Positions 24,381 through 36,735 of a stretch of 64,000 bases of DNA are shown here, one piece after another. The DNA comes from Unio delphinus. Lineage: Eukaryota; Mollusca; Bivalvia; Unionida; Unionidae. The stretch's first letter is position 1, and every line of letters begins with the position of its first letter. A program made the translations under genes and the position numbers. The notes beneath the pieces are model-generated. The model was not told the origin of the DNA. It made no database searches and saw only the letters and a program-made list of their open reading frames with translations. The stretch is from contig JAQISU010000233.1 in the NCBI GenBank assembly GCA_029339505.1, forward strand, positions 2,329,001 through 2,393,000. Reading direction: 5' to 3'.

Positions 24381-25011
24381 TCAACAACAATAAAACTGAA
24401 ACATGTTTGATGTGATAGAATCAGACAAACATACTATGCGACACAAAATTATGTACTCCGTCAAACAGTGCATGCCATGCAAACAGCAATGGGTACAATG
24501 TAAAATCCAAAAACAAGTATGACATATATTGTGTAGTGTGTGAACTTCCATACCAACTATAAAGGGACTAAATATATCATGTATAAAAGAAACTAAATAA
24601 CAGGCAATTACTATCCCATACACCGATAGTGCTACGGAACTCCCTTTACACACTATACATTTGTCTTGTATAGAATTTGGAATATCACACACTACATGAG
24701 GTGTGTGATGTAACATAAGTATATGTACTCATTCAAGTATACAATCCAACGCACCAACTAAAAAATTAAACACCCCAGACACACCATTTGACATGCTTTG
24801 GCAGTTCCCACATTTTAATCTTACTGTTTCGAGAACATGGATTTTGATTTAATGGAATGAGATAGACCCGCATGAAACATTCTTTCCAAGACAACAATTT
24901 ACGAATAATCCAATTATCTATTTATGTTATTACAGTACATTTTATTCTAAACAATTACTTCGGTCGATGTTTTGAAGGCTTGGTTTTCGACAATCTCTGA
25001 AACCCCTCCAT
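24381..25011 (-). pseudogene. Virus-element polymerase amino-end fragment, left arm, decayed
   Basis: Mirror of 48026-48525. The ATG at 25011 (ATGGAGGGGTTTC on the minus strand) corresponds to the better kept copy. Downstream the frame is broken, and only a 111-codon shadow at 24381-24716 stays open in a shifted frame. Confidence 0.4.
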
Positions 25012-25089
25012 CTTATAATTAGGACAAATATTTAAATAACTCTTTTTATTTATATATACAATGACTCAACAAAGAATCAGTGCAGGTAG

Positions 25090-25330
25090 CTAATGATACG
25101 GTTTTCAATATCTTGTAACAAATCCTGAATAAATGAATTTTGCGATTATCATTTACAGCGTGTACGCCGAGGAAGTATCGGTCCGAAAAAGTGTTTACAA
25201 TGTGTTGTTGAAGTTAGAGCAAAACATATATATGTTTGAAATGTGGCGGAAAGAGATACAGAGAGCTCAGACAGGGACAAGGCTGTACATATGTACACGA
25301 TCACTTGTCAAGATTCTCAAGTAATAATTT
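25090..25330 (+). pseudogene. Zinc-ribbon-like protein remnant, left arm
   Basis: Homologous to 4722-4985 and to 47821-47946. Readable pieces are CNKS, a stop, then NEFCDYHLQRVRRGSIG and KKCLQC, followed after a frame change by CLKCGGK-like bases near 25236. Stops at several points mark decay. The HNH frame should start near 25376 but leaves homology at about 25424. Confidence 0.4.
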
Positions 25331-25540
25331 AGACAAATAATGATTTAAACAAATTATATAATTATATAAATTAGTCATGAATTTGTAGAGCATCCCACGA
25401 CCAAGATTTATGACTCATCTCCTATAAAAACACTTTCATTAGAAGAAGACTTCTCAGAAAAAGGCAAAGTACCTGATAATAAAAGACTCTGAGAAGCTTA
25501 TGTGTCCCTTAAAATTTTAATAGGGGTGGGATTGGCTGAA

Positions 25541-26471
25541 TCACCCATGATATAGAACCCTTCGATATGAATGGTTCATAATTCTACATAATAAAATCAG
25601 ACTGGGATTTATTAGACCCAACAAACGTATTGCTTTCAATACATGACCGTGACCATGACCTCTTAGAAATAAGAGCTTTCGGAACAGGTCTGTCTTGGTT
25701 TTGATGCCTATTTTTCTATTTGTAGCAATCATAAATAATGTGTCCTTTTTACTTGCAAGACAAGAGACAAGCATCTAGAATTAAGCCTCTCTGAAGTTTG
25801 ATTTTTGAAAGTTGTGCTAATTTGAGTTTTAGAACGGCTTGTATTTGGCGGAAATAATTTTCTGCCAAAAGACTATTGAGTAGAAGTTTTGTTAACAAAA
25901 GGAACTTTATGTGTCACAGAATATTCGTCTTCAGCTCGAGCAGTATGTTTAAAGGTTTCGATCTTATGCTCATCAAGATAAGACTTAACATCACTATGGA
26001 CACAGTTTGTGAACTCTTCAATTAATATAATTTGATTGAGATTTTGATAATTTTCCTCGACTTTCTTGGCTAAGCACCATCTATCATACAACTGCTCTTT
26101 TTCTCTAGCAAATTCGACATGAGTTTGTTCAGCTTCTTTTCTGTAATTTTCCCTTTCCTGTCTCTCGCTCTCCTTTTCCTGAAATTCCAGTTCCTTGAAC
26201 TCTAGTTCCATCTTGAATTTTAATTCTAATTCCTTTCGTTTAATGTCAGAGTCTGATGAAGATTTACTGACCGAAATCAAAGTACATTGTTCCAAAACAT
26301 CCTTTTCTACCAAATATTGGACCAAAATTTGTTTGATATCTTGTTTCGATAAAGAAGCCTTGACTTCAGAAAGATCATATTTTCTGGCAAGTTGAATCAA
26401 CTCATCTTTTTGAAAAGATCTAATTGCTCCTGGGTAGGATTAGACAGAAATATTTCTACTTTAGATGTCAT
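25541..26471 (-). pseudogene. Retrotransposon gag, frameshifted
   Basis: The gag starts at ATG 26471 (MTSKVEIFLSNPTQEQLDLF). A single-base loss in an A run near 26410 shifts it into the long open part 25873-26400, which holds a coiled-coil region (EFKELEFQEKESERQERENY). After further breaks a CCHC zinc-knuckle pattern (C..C.K.GH....C, with a stop inside) lies near 25715-25770, as expected for a nucleocapsid. Gag packages the element's RNA in the cytoplasm. It cannot be functional. Confidence 0.7.
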
Positions 26472-26579
26472 TTTAATACAAGCCTGTCAGTCTCACTAAA
26501 GATTTAAAATTTTCAAAAATTAGGGAAATTCTAGCCAAATTCCAATCTATATCAATCCCGGACGAGCTCCCAATTTATA

Positions 26580-27441
26580 TGTTACGTGCTTAGGCACGAA
26601 TAAGCAGCAACATAGAAAGAAGTGAAAATAACAAGCTTGTAAAATTTAACAAACAATTTATTATGTACAAATATTTTCATAAAAGAAAATAAATAAATTT
26701 ACGGTTTTAGATAATCAAGTCCAAAAAGTAATCTAAACGAAAATTCACACTATAATCCACTAGTGAAATTGCAAGAGTCCTGATAATAAAATGTCCTAAT
26801 AGTTCCCAGTTCGAATCTTGACGATTTAATCCAATATGGACGACGATGTCAAGTGATGAAGTCAGTTTTAGTTTTATAATAATCCAAATAAAAATCTATG
26901 AGCACATATTATTTTCCAGATAAATAATAAAATAATTCATCTTGCTCCAAACGAATTAACACAATTTCCAGTACACGGTAATTAAAAATAACTCAAAAGG
27001 AAGACACAACTTTATATTATAAAAGCCCAACTTCTACTAAATATCTCGCTCCAAAACATCACTTATATACCTTTTTTACGTAAACAAGAGAGGTGTCAAG
27101 ACCTTCCAGAATCCCTCAGAACAATATCACGTTCAAGAAATCACGCAAACATCATATGAGCCAACTAAATTAAAAAGATGTTTATACTTTACTCCATTTT
27201 GTCCTTGGAATCAACCAAACATTTTTAAAGTAACGCTTTAATGTCCTTGGAATCAACCAATCATTTTAGAAGCTTGTTTACACTCTGAAGCAAGGTCAGA
27301 AAATGAGGTTAGCATCTGTTGTTTATTAGTAAAGGTCACCCTCCCTTCAATGAACGAATCTTAAAACTTAAAATCCCAAATTTTAATCTAACAAACAGAC
27401 AATAAAAAAATATAAATGACGTATATCAAATATACGTTACA
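26580..27441 (-). repeat. Solo 5' LTR of the Gypsy-like fragment
   Basis: 862 bases bounded by TGTAACG on one side and CGTAACA on the other, the inverted TG...CA ends typical of LTRs. A primer-binding-like site lies directly inside. No second LTR is seen in the window. Confidence 0.8.
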
Positions 27442-27442
27442 A

Positions 27443-27580
27443 CTGTGTCGCCATACCCCAAACGCACCCTCGTGAGCTTAATCGACTGTTGTTTGAAAGG
27501 CTAAGGGTCCACAAAGGAGTTGGTTTCGTGCCCCTGAGCCTACTACGATGTCATAAGGCAACCCAGTATTTGTGTTAGTT
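27443..27580 (+). CDS. Paired coding-like segment (unknown), left arm
   Basis: Reads QTHPRELNRLLFERLRV, then FVPLSLLRCHKATQ to a stop. The mirrored frame at 46191-46373 (minus) keeps the frame without indels. I count about nine changed and four synonymous codons. It may be the last exon of an unrecognised gene or an old transposon. The LTR retrotransposon abuts its 5' side. Confidence 0.3.
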
Positions 27581-27759
27581 TTGTATATTCTTTTGTTTAT
27601 TTAAATCAAAATGTGTTATATATTGAATTATGAAAATATTAATAACATTATTTCTGAAATAAAAACTTTGAAAATGAAAGTAGTAAGTTCTACTGAGTAT
27701 AGAAAGTGAAAGTAGTAAGTACTGAGAGGTTAGCGTGAAAATTCTATATAATAATATTA

Positions 27760-28525
27760 TTATTCCTCATGAATTACACATTCTGATCGGGTGTTTACTA
27801 GTACAATTCAGGCAAATTGTCCGAACTGCAAATTCGTATTGGACAAATGGTGTAATATTGCCGAAAATCTTCCGACTTACACATTCTGATTAGGTAAATA
27901 GTAGTAAAAATCGTAAAAATCCTATAAATAACAAAAATATAAAAATTACTATTTTTGGTCTGCGCAAACATCGTATATAATAATATTATTCCGCATGAAT
28001 TACACATTCTGATGGGGTATATAATAGTAACATTCACTGAAATCGTCCAATTTGCAAATTCTAATAGGGTGTTTACTAGTAAAAACACTAATATCCTATC
28101 AGAAACAGAAAAAATATTTATGTCTACCTCCACCAAATGTATCCATTTTGTATCTGAGAAAACCTGCTGCTGGTAGTGTTTTATCCTCTTGGCAAGTATT
28201 CGAGGAAATAATTCATCGATAATATCATTGGTAGATTTATTTAGTATGTCTGGATTATACCCGGAATATTCAAATTTCGGGACATAAGGTTCTGTCAAAA
28301 AAAAGCATCTAAACATTGTTGTTTAGGGCGATGATAAGTACTTATGTCTTAATTCTGATAGATTATTGCTTGACTTAATGGCTGACAAAGTTGGTTCGTA
28401 AACTGTTATTTTTTTTATTCATTTCCTGTAATGGATTTAATTCAACTCTGGAATGCATCATTGATATCTTCGATAGCATTGTACCCTTTTGATATTCCAA
28501 ATATACTCTAGACTAAAAACACACA
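27760..28525 (-). repeat. Dispersed coding-like repeat C, left arm copy
   Basis: The minus strand has an open frame at 27798-28316 containing PKFEYSGYNPDILNKS, then NDIIDELFPRILAKRIKHY. Further upstream segments match 45285-45600 and the right edge of the window. The 3' part contains two imperfect direct repeats of about 220 bases (ATGAATTACACATTCTGAT near 27770 and 28000). Family unknown; possibly another gene of a virus-like element or retroelement. Confidence 0.5.
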
Positions 28526-28777
28526 AAAGGTGTTAAAGACTCTAGGAGTATAGCTAATATAAAAGCTAACTGTGAGCTAGGTCTGAAACATATCGACAAC
28601 TGTTAAACAAATATGACGATAATGGTGGAATATTGCAAAGCAATTAAGAACTCTGCTACGCACGTGATATGGAAAAGCTATCCTGATGGCGATTAGCATG
28701 AGCATTTGGTCTAAATGTGTTGAAGTGGGTAGGTTAATATGACAAAAAGTTGATACGAAATTATCTGCACAAAAATA

Positions 28778-29057
28778 TTGGTATTTACATGGATAAAAAT
28801 GCATACGGGTTTTGTTGCCGAATACAGAAATACGCAAATAATGGCTTTTAGCCTTGGAGATTTCGAAATATTAGGTTCTTTTTACTCCCTAATGCACGGT
28901 CAAAGCACTACCTGTAGGAGGCACGTATATCCCGAGTTCTCTGACCATGATTTTGATCACATCAATAGCACTTATATTGCTAATTATCGTCAAGTGGCAG
29001 AGGAGTCGAGTTTTGCTGGGTGCTGCTACCTTTCTGAAAGCGATCTTCAGCTGTATA
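28778..29057 (+). CDS. Possible exon of unrecognised secreted or Cys-containing protein
   Basis: Open from 28778. The convincing part reads STTCRRHVYPEFSDHDFDHI, then NYRQVAEESSFAGCCYLSES and DLQLYR, followed by a donor TATAG/GTATGT at 29058. Codon use and the lack of stops look like an exon. An acceptor could be GAATACAG (about 28825) or CTTTTAG (about 28851). I do not recognise the family and found no partner exon. It is not present in the other arm. Confidence 0.35.
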
Positions 29058-29637
29058 GGTATGTACAATTGTAATTATTTTATCTTGCTTGCTATTCATT
29101 ACATGTGATTAAATTATTTAATGTATATAATGTTCCGGAATTTATTCTAAATTATTATTAGGTGAGAACTATGTTACATAACGCCATCTACTAGTACTAC
29201 TTCTATCACAACTACTACTATTGTACAGTCGTTCTTACGATATTTTAACGAAACCAGATCGTGGTCACGACTGAATAATGTGCATCGTGTACTCATCCTA
29301 ATATGTGTCTTATGTAGTAGACGAATTTGTTATTGTGTTTGAGCTATCATTGGTAGTTGTCTTTCTATGCGGAACTTGTGTAAACCGGATACTGCAGTAA
29401 CTGGTGATGTTGGCTTGAAGGAAGATGATGGTTAATGTTGGTAACTTAATGTGAAAGAACCATAGACTCTGGACCAGCGGGTATTTTGAAGTTCTTGATG
29501 GATCCTTTAGAAGATGGAAACGGACCACATGAAATCATTGGTTATTCCTTTGATTTATCATGAACTCTTGATCTGGAATATATTTTGATCAAATTGGTAA
29601 CATTTAATAATCATTTAGATGTCACGAGAAAACATCA

Positions 29638-29638
<1 letters not shown>

Positions 29639-29695
<57 letters not shown>
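29639..29695 (+). repeat. (TA)n microsatellite
   Basis: About 57 bases of uninterrupted TA in the left-arm-only segment. Confidence 0.95.
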
Positions 29696-29697
<2 letters not shown>

Positions 29698-31633
29698 CAT
29701 CGATATCATTTGGGTTTATGCGTTCAAAATCCATGCATTGATCTAATCTATTAAGGGTTGATATCTCTTGTTAATATTTTAGGTCTGTTACGTGTTATAG
29801 TTTAGATTAATATATGTTGAAGTAAGGGTACAAGCTACGTCTCAGAGATTCAGTTTGAAGTAATCAAGCGATTGATCTCAGTAGTAGTATTTATACTCGG
29901 TTTAAGCCTGTTAGCAATTATGTATGAGTTTTCGAGAGGAAATATTTTTTTCTCAATAAGATGTGAAATGATAGGCACAAGATTTGGAAACTAGAAAGCC
30001 GATGACCAGAGTCAAAATACGGGCAGTAGCATGTATTTGCGGTAGTATATTGTGTGTTTACAACCCAAGGCGATCGTTTAAATTCAAATCCATATCAATT
30101 GCAAAGTATTTAACAAAATAACACATTTCAGAAAATGCGAGGTTCAATCTCGTATATCTTACAAAATTCAAGTGAATATGTGATCAAGCTATATGGTGTC
30201 CGCCAATACTACAGAGATCATTCGTAAATGTAAATGAAAAGACATTAACCTAAGGCCAATTGTTTTTGATCTGTATAAGAACGGACTGCAGCCTCATAAT
30301 TAGAGATTGATAAATTATGTTTGAATAATTTATTAATGACATATTAATTCAAAGTTATTATCAATACAAGGCCTGAAAAAGGCGCAGCATTACGATGATT
30401 TTTGTGTCCAAGCAATATACACATAAAAACACATTCCATCAAGAGATTCATCAAAAAGTGATGTCTCGAAACAAATCCAAAGGCTTTCAGCTTATGATTA
30501 TGTGATTAGTGTGCACATCTGCCATGAGTTATGTAATATGAGCATAATTAGTGCACCTATATTCAGCTTATAGGAATTGATTTGAGTAATTACTTGGAAC
30601 ATATTTTCTGATAAGAAACACTATGGTCGTTTCACACGATGCAAATTAGGAAAAGAATAGTGGACTTTTTATATGGACAAACCTTCCACATGTCAATAAC
30701 ACATGGGGTGACTCTGCTGGTATGTTAGGAATTCTGTGACTTCGCTCGTTTGTGAAATTTTTCGATAGACTATATTAAAGTGCTTAAAGTTGCATCTGTT
30801 GAAAAGTCGTGTATGTTTCTTCCATTCTTCTTCTATCTTCTTACACTGTATAGTTTTCATTATCTTCATAAAGTTAATAAGTATTTGAATGCAGATCATG
30901 AAAGAATAATACAATTTATTTATGATAGAGGAAAGAGCAAAACAACCATTAAATATTGAACGCTTCTTGAATGATAATTCATTGATTGTTGAGTCATTAT
31001 TTTGCACTCTGAACGCTTTGATTCATTAACTTTATCACTATATTACACTATTATAACTGTATCACTGTATACGAATATATGCAAGACACAGTTTCATACA
31101 AGTATATTAAAAAGGAAGGAGAACCAAAACATTTTAAAATTGTATGCTCATGTTCTATAAAATTATGCTGATAACATAGTTTAAAATGGTTTTCGGCGGA
31201 TAATTTGTTCTAGCATTTCATGTTCACAATATTGTCCATTTTAGCTAGTTCAGTCGTGCATCCAGTACAATACAATAACATGCATTAGGGAAACATAATA
31301 CATCTAATGGTTTCATTCCTGCATAAAGAGTCATGTAAAGTTTGTGAAATTGATCATAGGTTCTTCTGTATTGAAAAAATGGTTATAGCCATGAAAACAT
31401 ATATACTGGTGTGACTTAGAAAACCAAGCGACTGTGTCATACATCTACTTGATTTTACCACTGGAATATATACATTTGTATACATTGATTGCATATTCAT
31501 TATTTTTATATTTCTGTTAGGAAAGAAACAGAGAAACATAGAAATATTTTATATATTGAATAGTCCTGCTGCTGAAAACGTTCAGATAGCTCATTCCTAC
31601 TGAAATCAAGGATGTTAAGATATTGTAATAATG

Positions 31634-31769
31634 AAACCAACTACAGTATCCACAATTTACGACGCAGAAACCAACCATAGCATCCACATTTATAACGCAG
31701 AAACCAACCAAATTATCCACAATTTACAACCCAGAAACCAACCACAGCATCTACAATTTACAACGCAGT
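31634..31769 (+). repeat. 34-bp minisatellite, four units
   Basis: Four consecutive 34-base units of the form AAACCAAC.ACAGTATCCACAATTTACGACGCAG. They cause a repeated-looking reading frame on each strand that should not be taken for a gene. Confidence 0.9.
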
Positions 31770-31959
31770 CATCGTGTATCAGTATCGCTTTCACGCTTTC
31801 TTTTGTGAAAGCGACACAGATACACGGGATTATATTTGATGAGGAGGATAGAGGCAGTGATCTTATCACACATTTTTCCATTGGTTAAGACTCTCAGAAT
31901 GAAAAGAATGGAAAGGATCAAAAGACGATGGTAATTCACACCTTCTCTAATAGTCATGG

Positions 31960-31962
<3 letters not shown>

Positions 31963-32014
<52 letters not shown>
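31963..32014 (+). repeat. (TA)n microsatellite
   Basis: About 52 bases of TA in the left-arm-only segment. Confidence 0.95.
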
Positions 32015-32016
<2 letters not shown>

Positions 32017-32568
32017 GCATATTTAATATTCTCGTCACTGATTGAGTTTAATTAAAGAGCTTAAAGTACCAGACATATCTTTCTGTGGAAAAATGAACAC
32101 GTTTTAATCTTTGAATGTCTTCCTTGAAAATAAGGCATATTTATTTAAAAATATCAAAAAACAGAGATTAAATTTCCTTATTTCCAAAATGAAGGTGGTT
32201 TCAGAATCGTTTATTGACCAAACGGTCCAAATCGGAGATAATATGGTTTTATAAAATAACAATTTTTTTTTCTTAAGCACTATTATTATTGTTAAATCAA
32301 ATTCGGTGCTTGATCGAATTCCCTCTTGAGTTCCTAATATATGCACTTGCTTCCTCTATACATGCTACTATATGTATGCTTGATACAAAAATTCAAATCA
32401 GTTGTCACCTTTCAAATTTATTTTCTTTGTCTGATGAATTATACATTAAAATATCACTTGTTCTCGTCTCTCAGCAACTTGTCGGTTGGATTCTGAAAAC
32501 CATATATTTACAAGTACAAGGAGATGCAAAAAATTATGGTATCCCTACAATGCTCGCAGATAAATATG

Positions 32569-32571
<3 letters not shown>

Positions 32572-32649
<78 letters not shown>
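32572..32649 (+). repeat. (GA)n microsatellite, mirrored
   Basis: About 78 bases of GA. Its mirror is the (CT)n tract at 44982-45038, so the repeat existed before the arms split. Confidence 0.95.
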
Positions 32650-32652
<3 letters not shown>

Positions 32653-33073
32653 AATGTGCGTCACGAAGACATTGGGATATGAAATAGTCACGCGATGTAT
32701 AGAAACAATGTATTCTTTTCTTTGGAGCCTGTTCACTATAACAACCATCTAATCTTCGTCATGCAAATGTGGACTCTGGAGAAGTCCATCTGATAAGAGA
32801 TGCACAATCAATTAACAGCTGAACGATGGGCAGAGTATATAATTATCTGAGGATCAGCGTTAAGCTGTTTGAAGTTGTGAAAGTTGTCTTTTCTCGGGGT
32901 GAGTTGAAGGTTCAGCTGAGGTCACCTACTGTGATCAAGCACAGTTAAGTGTTCAGTAGATGCTGAGAAACCTGTAAAACCATACAACACTTACTAATTA
33001 AAATATAGACTATAATACGGAGAAGTCATAGTTTTTTGTGTGAGAGCAACAACATGGAAATATTGAGATGTTT

Positions 33074-33373
33074 TCAGCATACGCATGTGTCTACGGACGT
33101 AATTGAACGGTCCATATGTTTCGTAGCCAAGCTGAACCAGCATCGAAAATCCCCGAAAGAAGAATAAATTACAAAAGAACCCTGGAATTCAAAAGTTTGT
33201 TTTAGTCTGTAGTGATTAACTATATCATTTTGTTCAATAAAGCAGTAAATTGAAAACGTTTGTTGAAAAATGACACGCTTGAGACATATCGTCTTGATTA
33301 GTTTTACCATTTGTTTTTGTATCCTGGAATATGTTAGAAGGCTCTGGATATCAATCTCGGAACCAGAAGACAT
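33074..33373 (-). CDS. 99-residue open frame paired between arms, unknown
   Basis: Open frame with mirror 44260-44559 of equal length. Only nine residues differ and residues 10-65 are identical. The core 33178-33327 is base-for-base identical between arms. It reads SLLTYSRIQKQMVKLIKTIC and so on. No family is recognised. AG-type acceptors flank the identical core on this strand. It may be a coding exon, a conserved non-coding RNA or a gene-conversion tract. Confidence 0.35.
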   Translation of the reverse strand: MSSGSEIDIQSLLTYSRIQKQMVKLIKTICLKRVIFQQTFSIYCFIEQNDIVNHYRLKQTFEFQGSFVIYSSFGDFRCWFSLATKHMDRSITSVDTCVC

Positions 33374-33399
33374 ATATATTCTAAATTGCTTCTCTACAT

Positions 33400-35047
33400 C
33401 AGAGAGAATACTTCAATATTGACCAGAAAGATATAATAACGTTAAGGATAACTTAATAACTAAGAACACATACATGCATTAACGATAGAAGATATTGACG
33501 TTTACCTGTTGTTTTTCTTTTCGGTCTTATCATTGTATATATCCCCCGTTTATCTGACAATTAATGTTGGCAGCTAGGAGCAGGGGACCAGGAATATAGA
33601 TTATACAGGATTTATTATCTGTAGAAAAATGTATCTTAATTGAAGGCTTCATCCTGTTTTGCCTATCAGTGATGTTTTAAACATTTATTGCTCTCCAAAT
33701 GAGTATGGTTGATGCACAACTCCGCCATTTACAGCAGTTATAAGCTTTCAAATTGTTGGAAATACATCTAGGGAATTTGTTCATTCGATGATCCAGTAAT
33801 CTGAAAGCACGAGCAATATAGTTAACATTAAATCTAAGTGGGAACAAATTACTTAAACTTGCGATGGGTGTGTCTTGTAATGCCGTAAAGAAGACTGTTA
33901 TTAATAATTAGCATGTTTCCACAGCGATAAATATACAGAGAGGTGCATGAACGTGTAAATTGATTTGTTGATCGGGGTATGCAACTAGTCTGTACCTTCA
34001 TCAGTGTTCAGCAGAACTGCAAAATGTATATTATGAGGAAAATATAGAAAGAATAAATACTTTACCTTTTTGGGGTCTGTTTATTGTGTCTGAACAAGAT
34101 GATACTTGTTCAGTAAACCTGGACAATAGAAAGATGTGTTAATGGCTGCACCACAGCGATTAACAGCTGCACTGAAATGTAATATGTCTCGATCAGCACA
34201 AAAGCTAAAGATGTTAAACGTTGTACGCTAAATATTCGTCAGGACTAGCTACCGGTGTAACTAGGAGAACTACTGTGAGAAGAGATCATTAGAAGACAGA
34301 AGATATGGAAAAACCCGGAGAGACAATTCTCTCCGGACATACGGATTTAATCTCTAGACTAATATACAAATAAGTTTTGACATTTTATGTGAAAGTAAGT
34401 ACAAGTGAAGCTTCGTTGAAGTGTTTCCAGTATAATCATTCTTCAACAGGTATTAATGAAAAGATCCTCCAAGAGAAGAATTAAGGTACTATAAATCCCT
34501 CTAGACCAATATTTTCATTCAGTGTGTAATGAATAACGGTATGCTAGTTATCATTCAAGCAGTCGAGGGAAAGGCTTATTGAAAATTAACACTCTTGAGA
34601 TATCTAATCAGAAAGGATCAATCTCGGTAGCTGACACAAAGGAGGATGACATTGCGGATGCATACAATTCAATTCCCAATGTCATGATTATATATGTTCT
34701 AAATTGCTTCAGCACACCAGAGATAACATATGGATATTTACCACCCAAATACGATTACTTTTAGGAATAGCGTTAGAACAAAGTCATATAAAGTCACTAT
34801 CGATGACGTTGAAGTTTTCTTGATAATGTATTTCAGCTTCAACATTTTATCTATATTTTACCCTGAAAATAAATGTCACCATACGATCAACTAAGAGAAG
34901 TAGCCCTTAAGTAGGATGAAGGTTTCGTTCTGTTAAGCTCGTCAGCATATCATACAACAACATATCGTTTCAAGGATCTATATATCCTAAAATGGGACCG
35001 AAATTGATAAAACAAGAGAACATCATGTTCAGCAGTTAGATGCTTTA
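33400..35047. other. Inner part of left arm, no gene recognised
   Basis: Mirrors 42856-44250 at roughly 88 to 90 percent by eye with small indels. Short open frames (for example 34579-34764) do not survive in the mirror, so I do not call them. Confidence 0.5.
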
Positions 35048-36507
35048 AAACGTCCGAAAGACCACAAAAATTGAAGAATCCTATAGATGTAAAAATCAAC
35101 GGCAACTCTGATGATTCTTAAATCGTTGGTAGCAGAAATACTGTTTTGGATCAAGCGCATATGATATTATTTCCCAAGTGTTCAGCAGACGGAGTTGCAT
35201 TGACGATACGTAGCACGATATGATCGTGCGGTGATGATGGCTTTCGAGGCTCTTTCACTGTTGTTGCTAATGAGCAAATACATTTTCCTTCAGTGATTAA
35301 CATATTGGGTAGTGCGTCAACATGCACATTAAATCTAATGAAGGAAAAAGCTGAATAATTAAAGCTGCTAAACTCGTAGATGTTTTTCACATCGGTGAGG
35401 AACTGTACTAACCAGGTACTATCGAACAAACGTCCTCACGAAGGCATGTTGGGAACTTGGTCCGTAAGTCATGCCAGATCTGTCGAAGAGGTCAAGAAAA
35501 CAAATGAGACAAATGGAACAAGTTATGTGAGACGATGAAATCCACAGTAGCAGTTCACATGCTGGTCACATTATATGGAAGAAAAGTGGTGCGTCAGTAA
35601 AGTGCATATACGAAATAGAATGCAATATAGTAGAGATTCTTGTCTTAATTGGAACGTGTGTCTTAGCAAATTACATACTTTTGGACGGGGTTAGTATATT
35701 ATGTGTAGGTAAATTCCTTTTGGTGCAGTCGTGACGCAAAGTACTTGCAATGATATTACTGTACTGTAAAGAATGTCGTCTAATCACACAGTAAAGTAAG
35801 AAAATGTTCATATTTGACCTCCTTTATGCGTTTCATCCATTTGATCGGAATGAGACCTGAAACTAAAGGATTGTCCAGGGCCTAGAAAACCTTCAAGTAT
35901 GTGAGTGAACTAATAAACTCCATTATGTCTTCATCAGAATCATAAATTATGGAACAATTATCTCGTGTCTCAAGAAGTTACGACTAGTGATATTTAAAAT
36001 GTCAGATGAAAAACGTGTGTGTTGATCAAAAGAATCTTTCGAATCGCTATGCATGAGACGATTTTACCACACAATTGTTTCAAAGCGGATTGGTTAAGAA
36101 TCCTGTTCAGGACCACAAAATCATAACTGTAACAATAGTACAGGTATGTGAATGTATTTTAGGGAATGTATGAAATTATGGAAATATCGTGCCATATAGT
36201 AGGCGTATACAATTTACTTGTTTTCGGTGATATGCACCAGTTAAGTTTGTACATTTGACTAAATTTTGTATTTTTGAGAACATGCACTGCTTTTTAAAAT
36301 GTGATGTAAATATATATTATATCCAGTAACGGATTTTAATATAAATAAAGCTATTCTTAGTTTCTGCATGATTAAACCTTTCACATTAACGAAAGAAATA
36401 AAACGATGACCCATTTGATAAGCTCGGAATCCTGACGACTCTCATTTATTTAGTTCAACCTTTATGTTGATATTATTGAATTATATAATAGTTTTATCCG
36501 CTTACAA

Positions 36508-36735
36508 TGGACCGCTCCTTTGGCCTAAATTGTTAGACCGTAGGTCGCGTGTTCAAACCTCGGCTGCATCATACCAAAGTTTTATTAAAATGGTATTAGC
36601 TGCTGTCTCTTTTCGCGCTCAGCATTAAGAGCTTAGTTATAGGACTGGTCGACCTGGTGTCTGCGGCGTGATGACCCGGGGCCAGATATTACTATAGACT
36701 GCAACATGACAGGCATATTAGCTATACGACTAATT
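36508..36735 (+). mobile_element. tRNA-derived SINE
   Basis: The head CCGCTCCTTTGGCCTAAATTGTTAGA (A-box region) and GTTCAAACCTC (B-box) are closer together than in a tRNA, so part is deleted. The body shares AGCTGCTGTCTCTTTTCGCGCTCAGCATTAAGAG and GGTCGACCTGGTGTC with the copy at 10585, and both end in GCTATACGACTAA-like bases. Confidence 0.75.

Larger units (their letters stand above)
25425..27441 (-). mobile_element. Ty3/Gypsy-like LTR retrotransposon fragment (LTR plus gag)
   Basis: On the minus strand an LTR (27441 to 26580) is followed at once by a primer-binding-like site TGGGAGCTCGTCCGGGAT (about 26573-26556) and then a gag reading. Pol and the second LTR are absent. The right B arm lacks this insert: homology between arms stops exactly at the outer LTR base (27441), and on the inner side near 25424. 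Confidence 0.8.
28560..32560. other. Left-arm-only segment of about 4 kb
   Basis: Absent from the right arm, where the corresponding interval is only about 210 bases (45050-45260). It contains one exon-like frame, two (TA)n tracts, a 34-bp minisatellite and otherwise non-coding AT-rich DNA. It is either an insertion here or a deletion in the other arm. I saw no clear terminal repeats. Confidence 0.6.
16340..35047 (+). repeat. Inverted repeat B, left arm
   Basis: Mirrors 42856-56470. Anchor pairs include 17757/54910, 22351/50198, 17966/54696 and 33074/44559. Identity by eye is mostly 85 to 92 percent, with local extremes. Left-only sequence lies at about 16450-16735, 25425-27441 (retroelement) and 28560-32560. 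Homology ends near 35047 (TTAAAACG). It contains one TIMP-like gene, virus-element fragments, paired frames and microsatellites. Confidence 0.9.

Noticed and set aside
24381..24716. 111-codon minus-strand Cys/His-rich frame
   Set aside because: It is a frame-shifted reading of the region mirrored at 48274-48525, and the frame is not shared, so it is decay rather than a gene.
31631..31888. 85-codon frame with repeated NAETNQ motifs
   Set aside because: Its first half is a 34-bp minisatellite, whose unit length is not a multiple of three. The frame is accidental.
35151..35429. 92-codon minus-strand frame in the palindrome centre
   Set aside because: No motif, no paralogue, and stop codons directly around it. 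Could be a decayed retroelement piece but cannot be shown.
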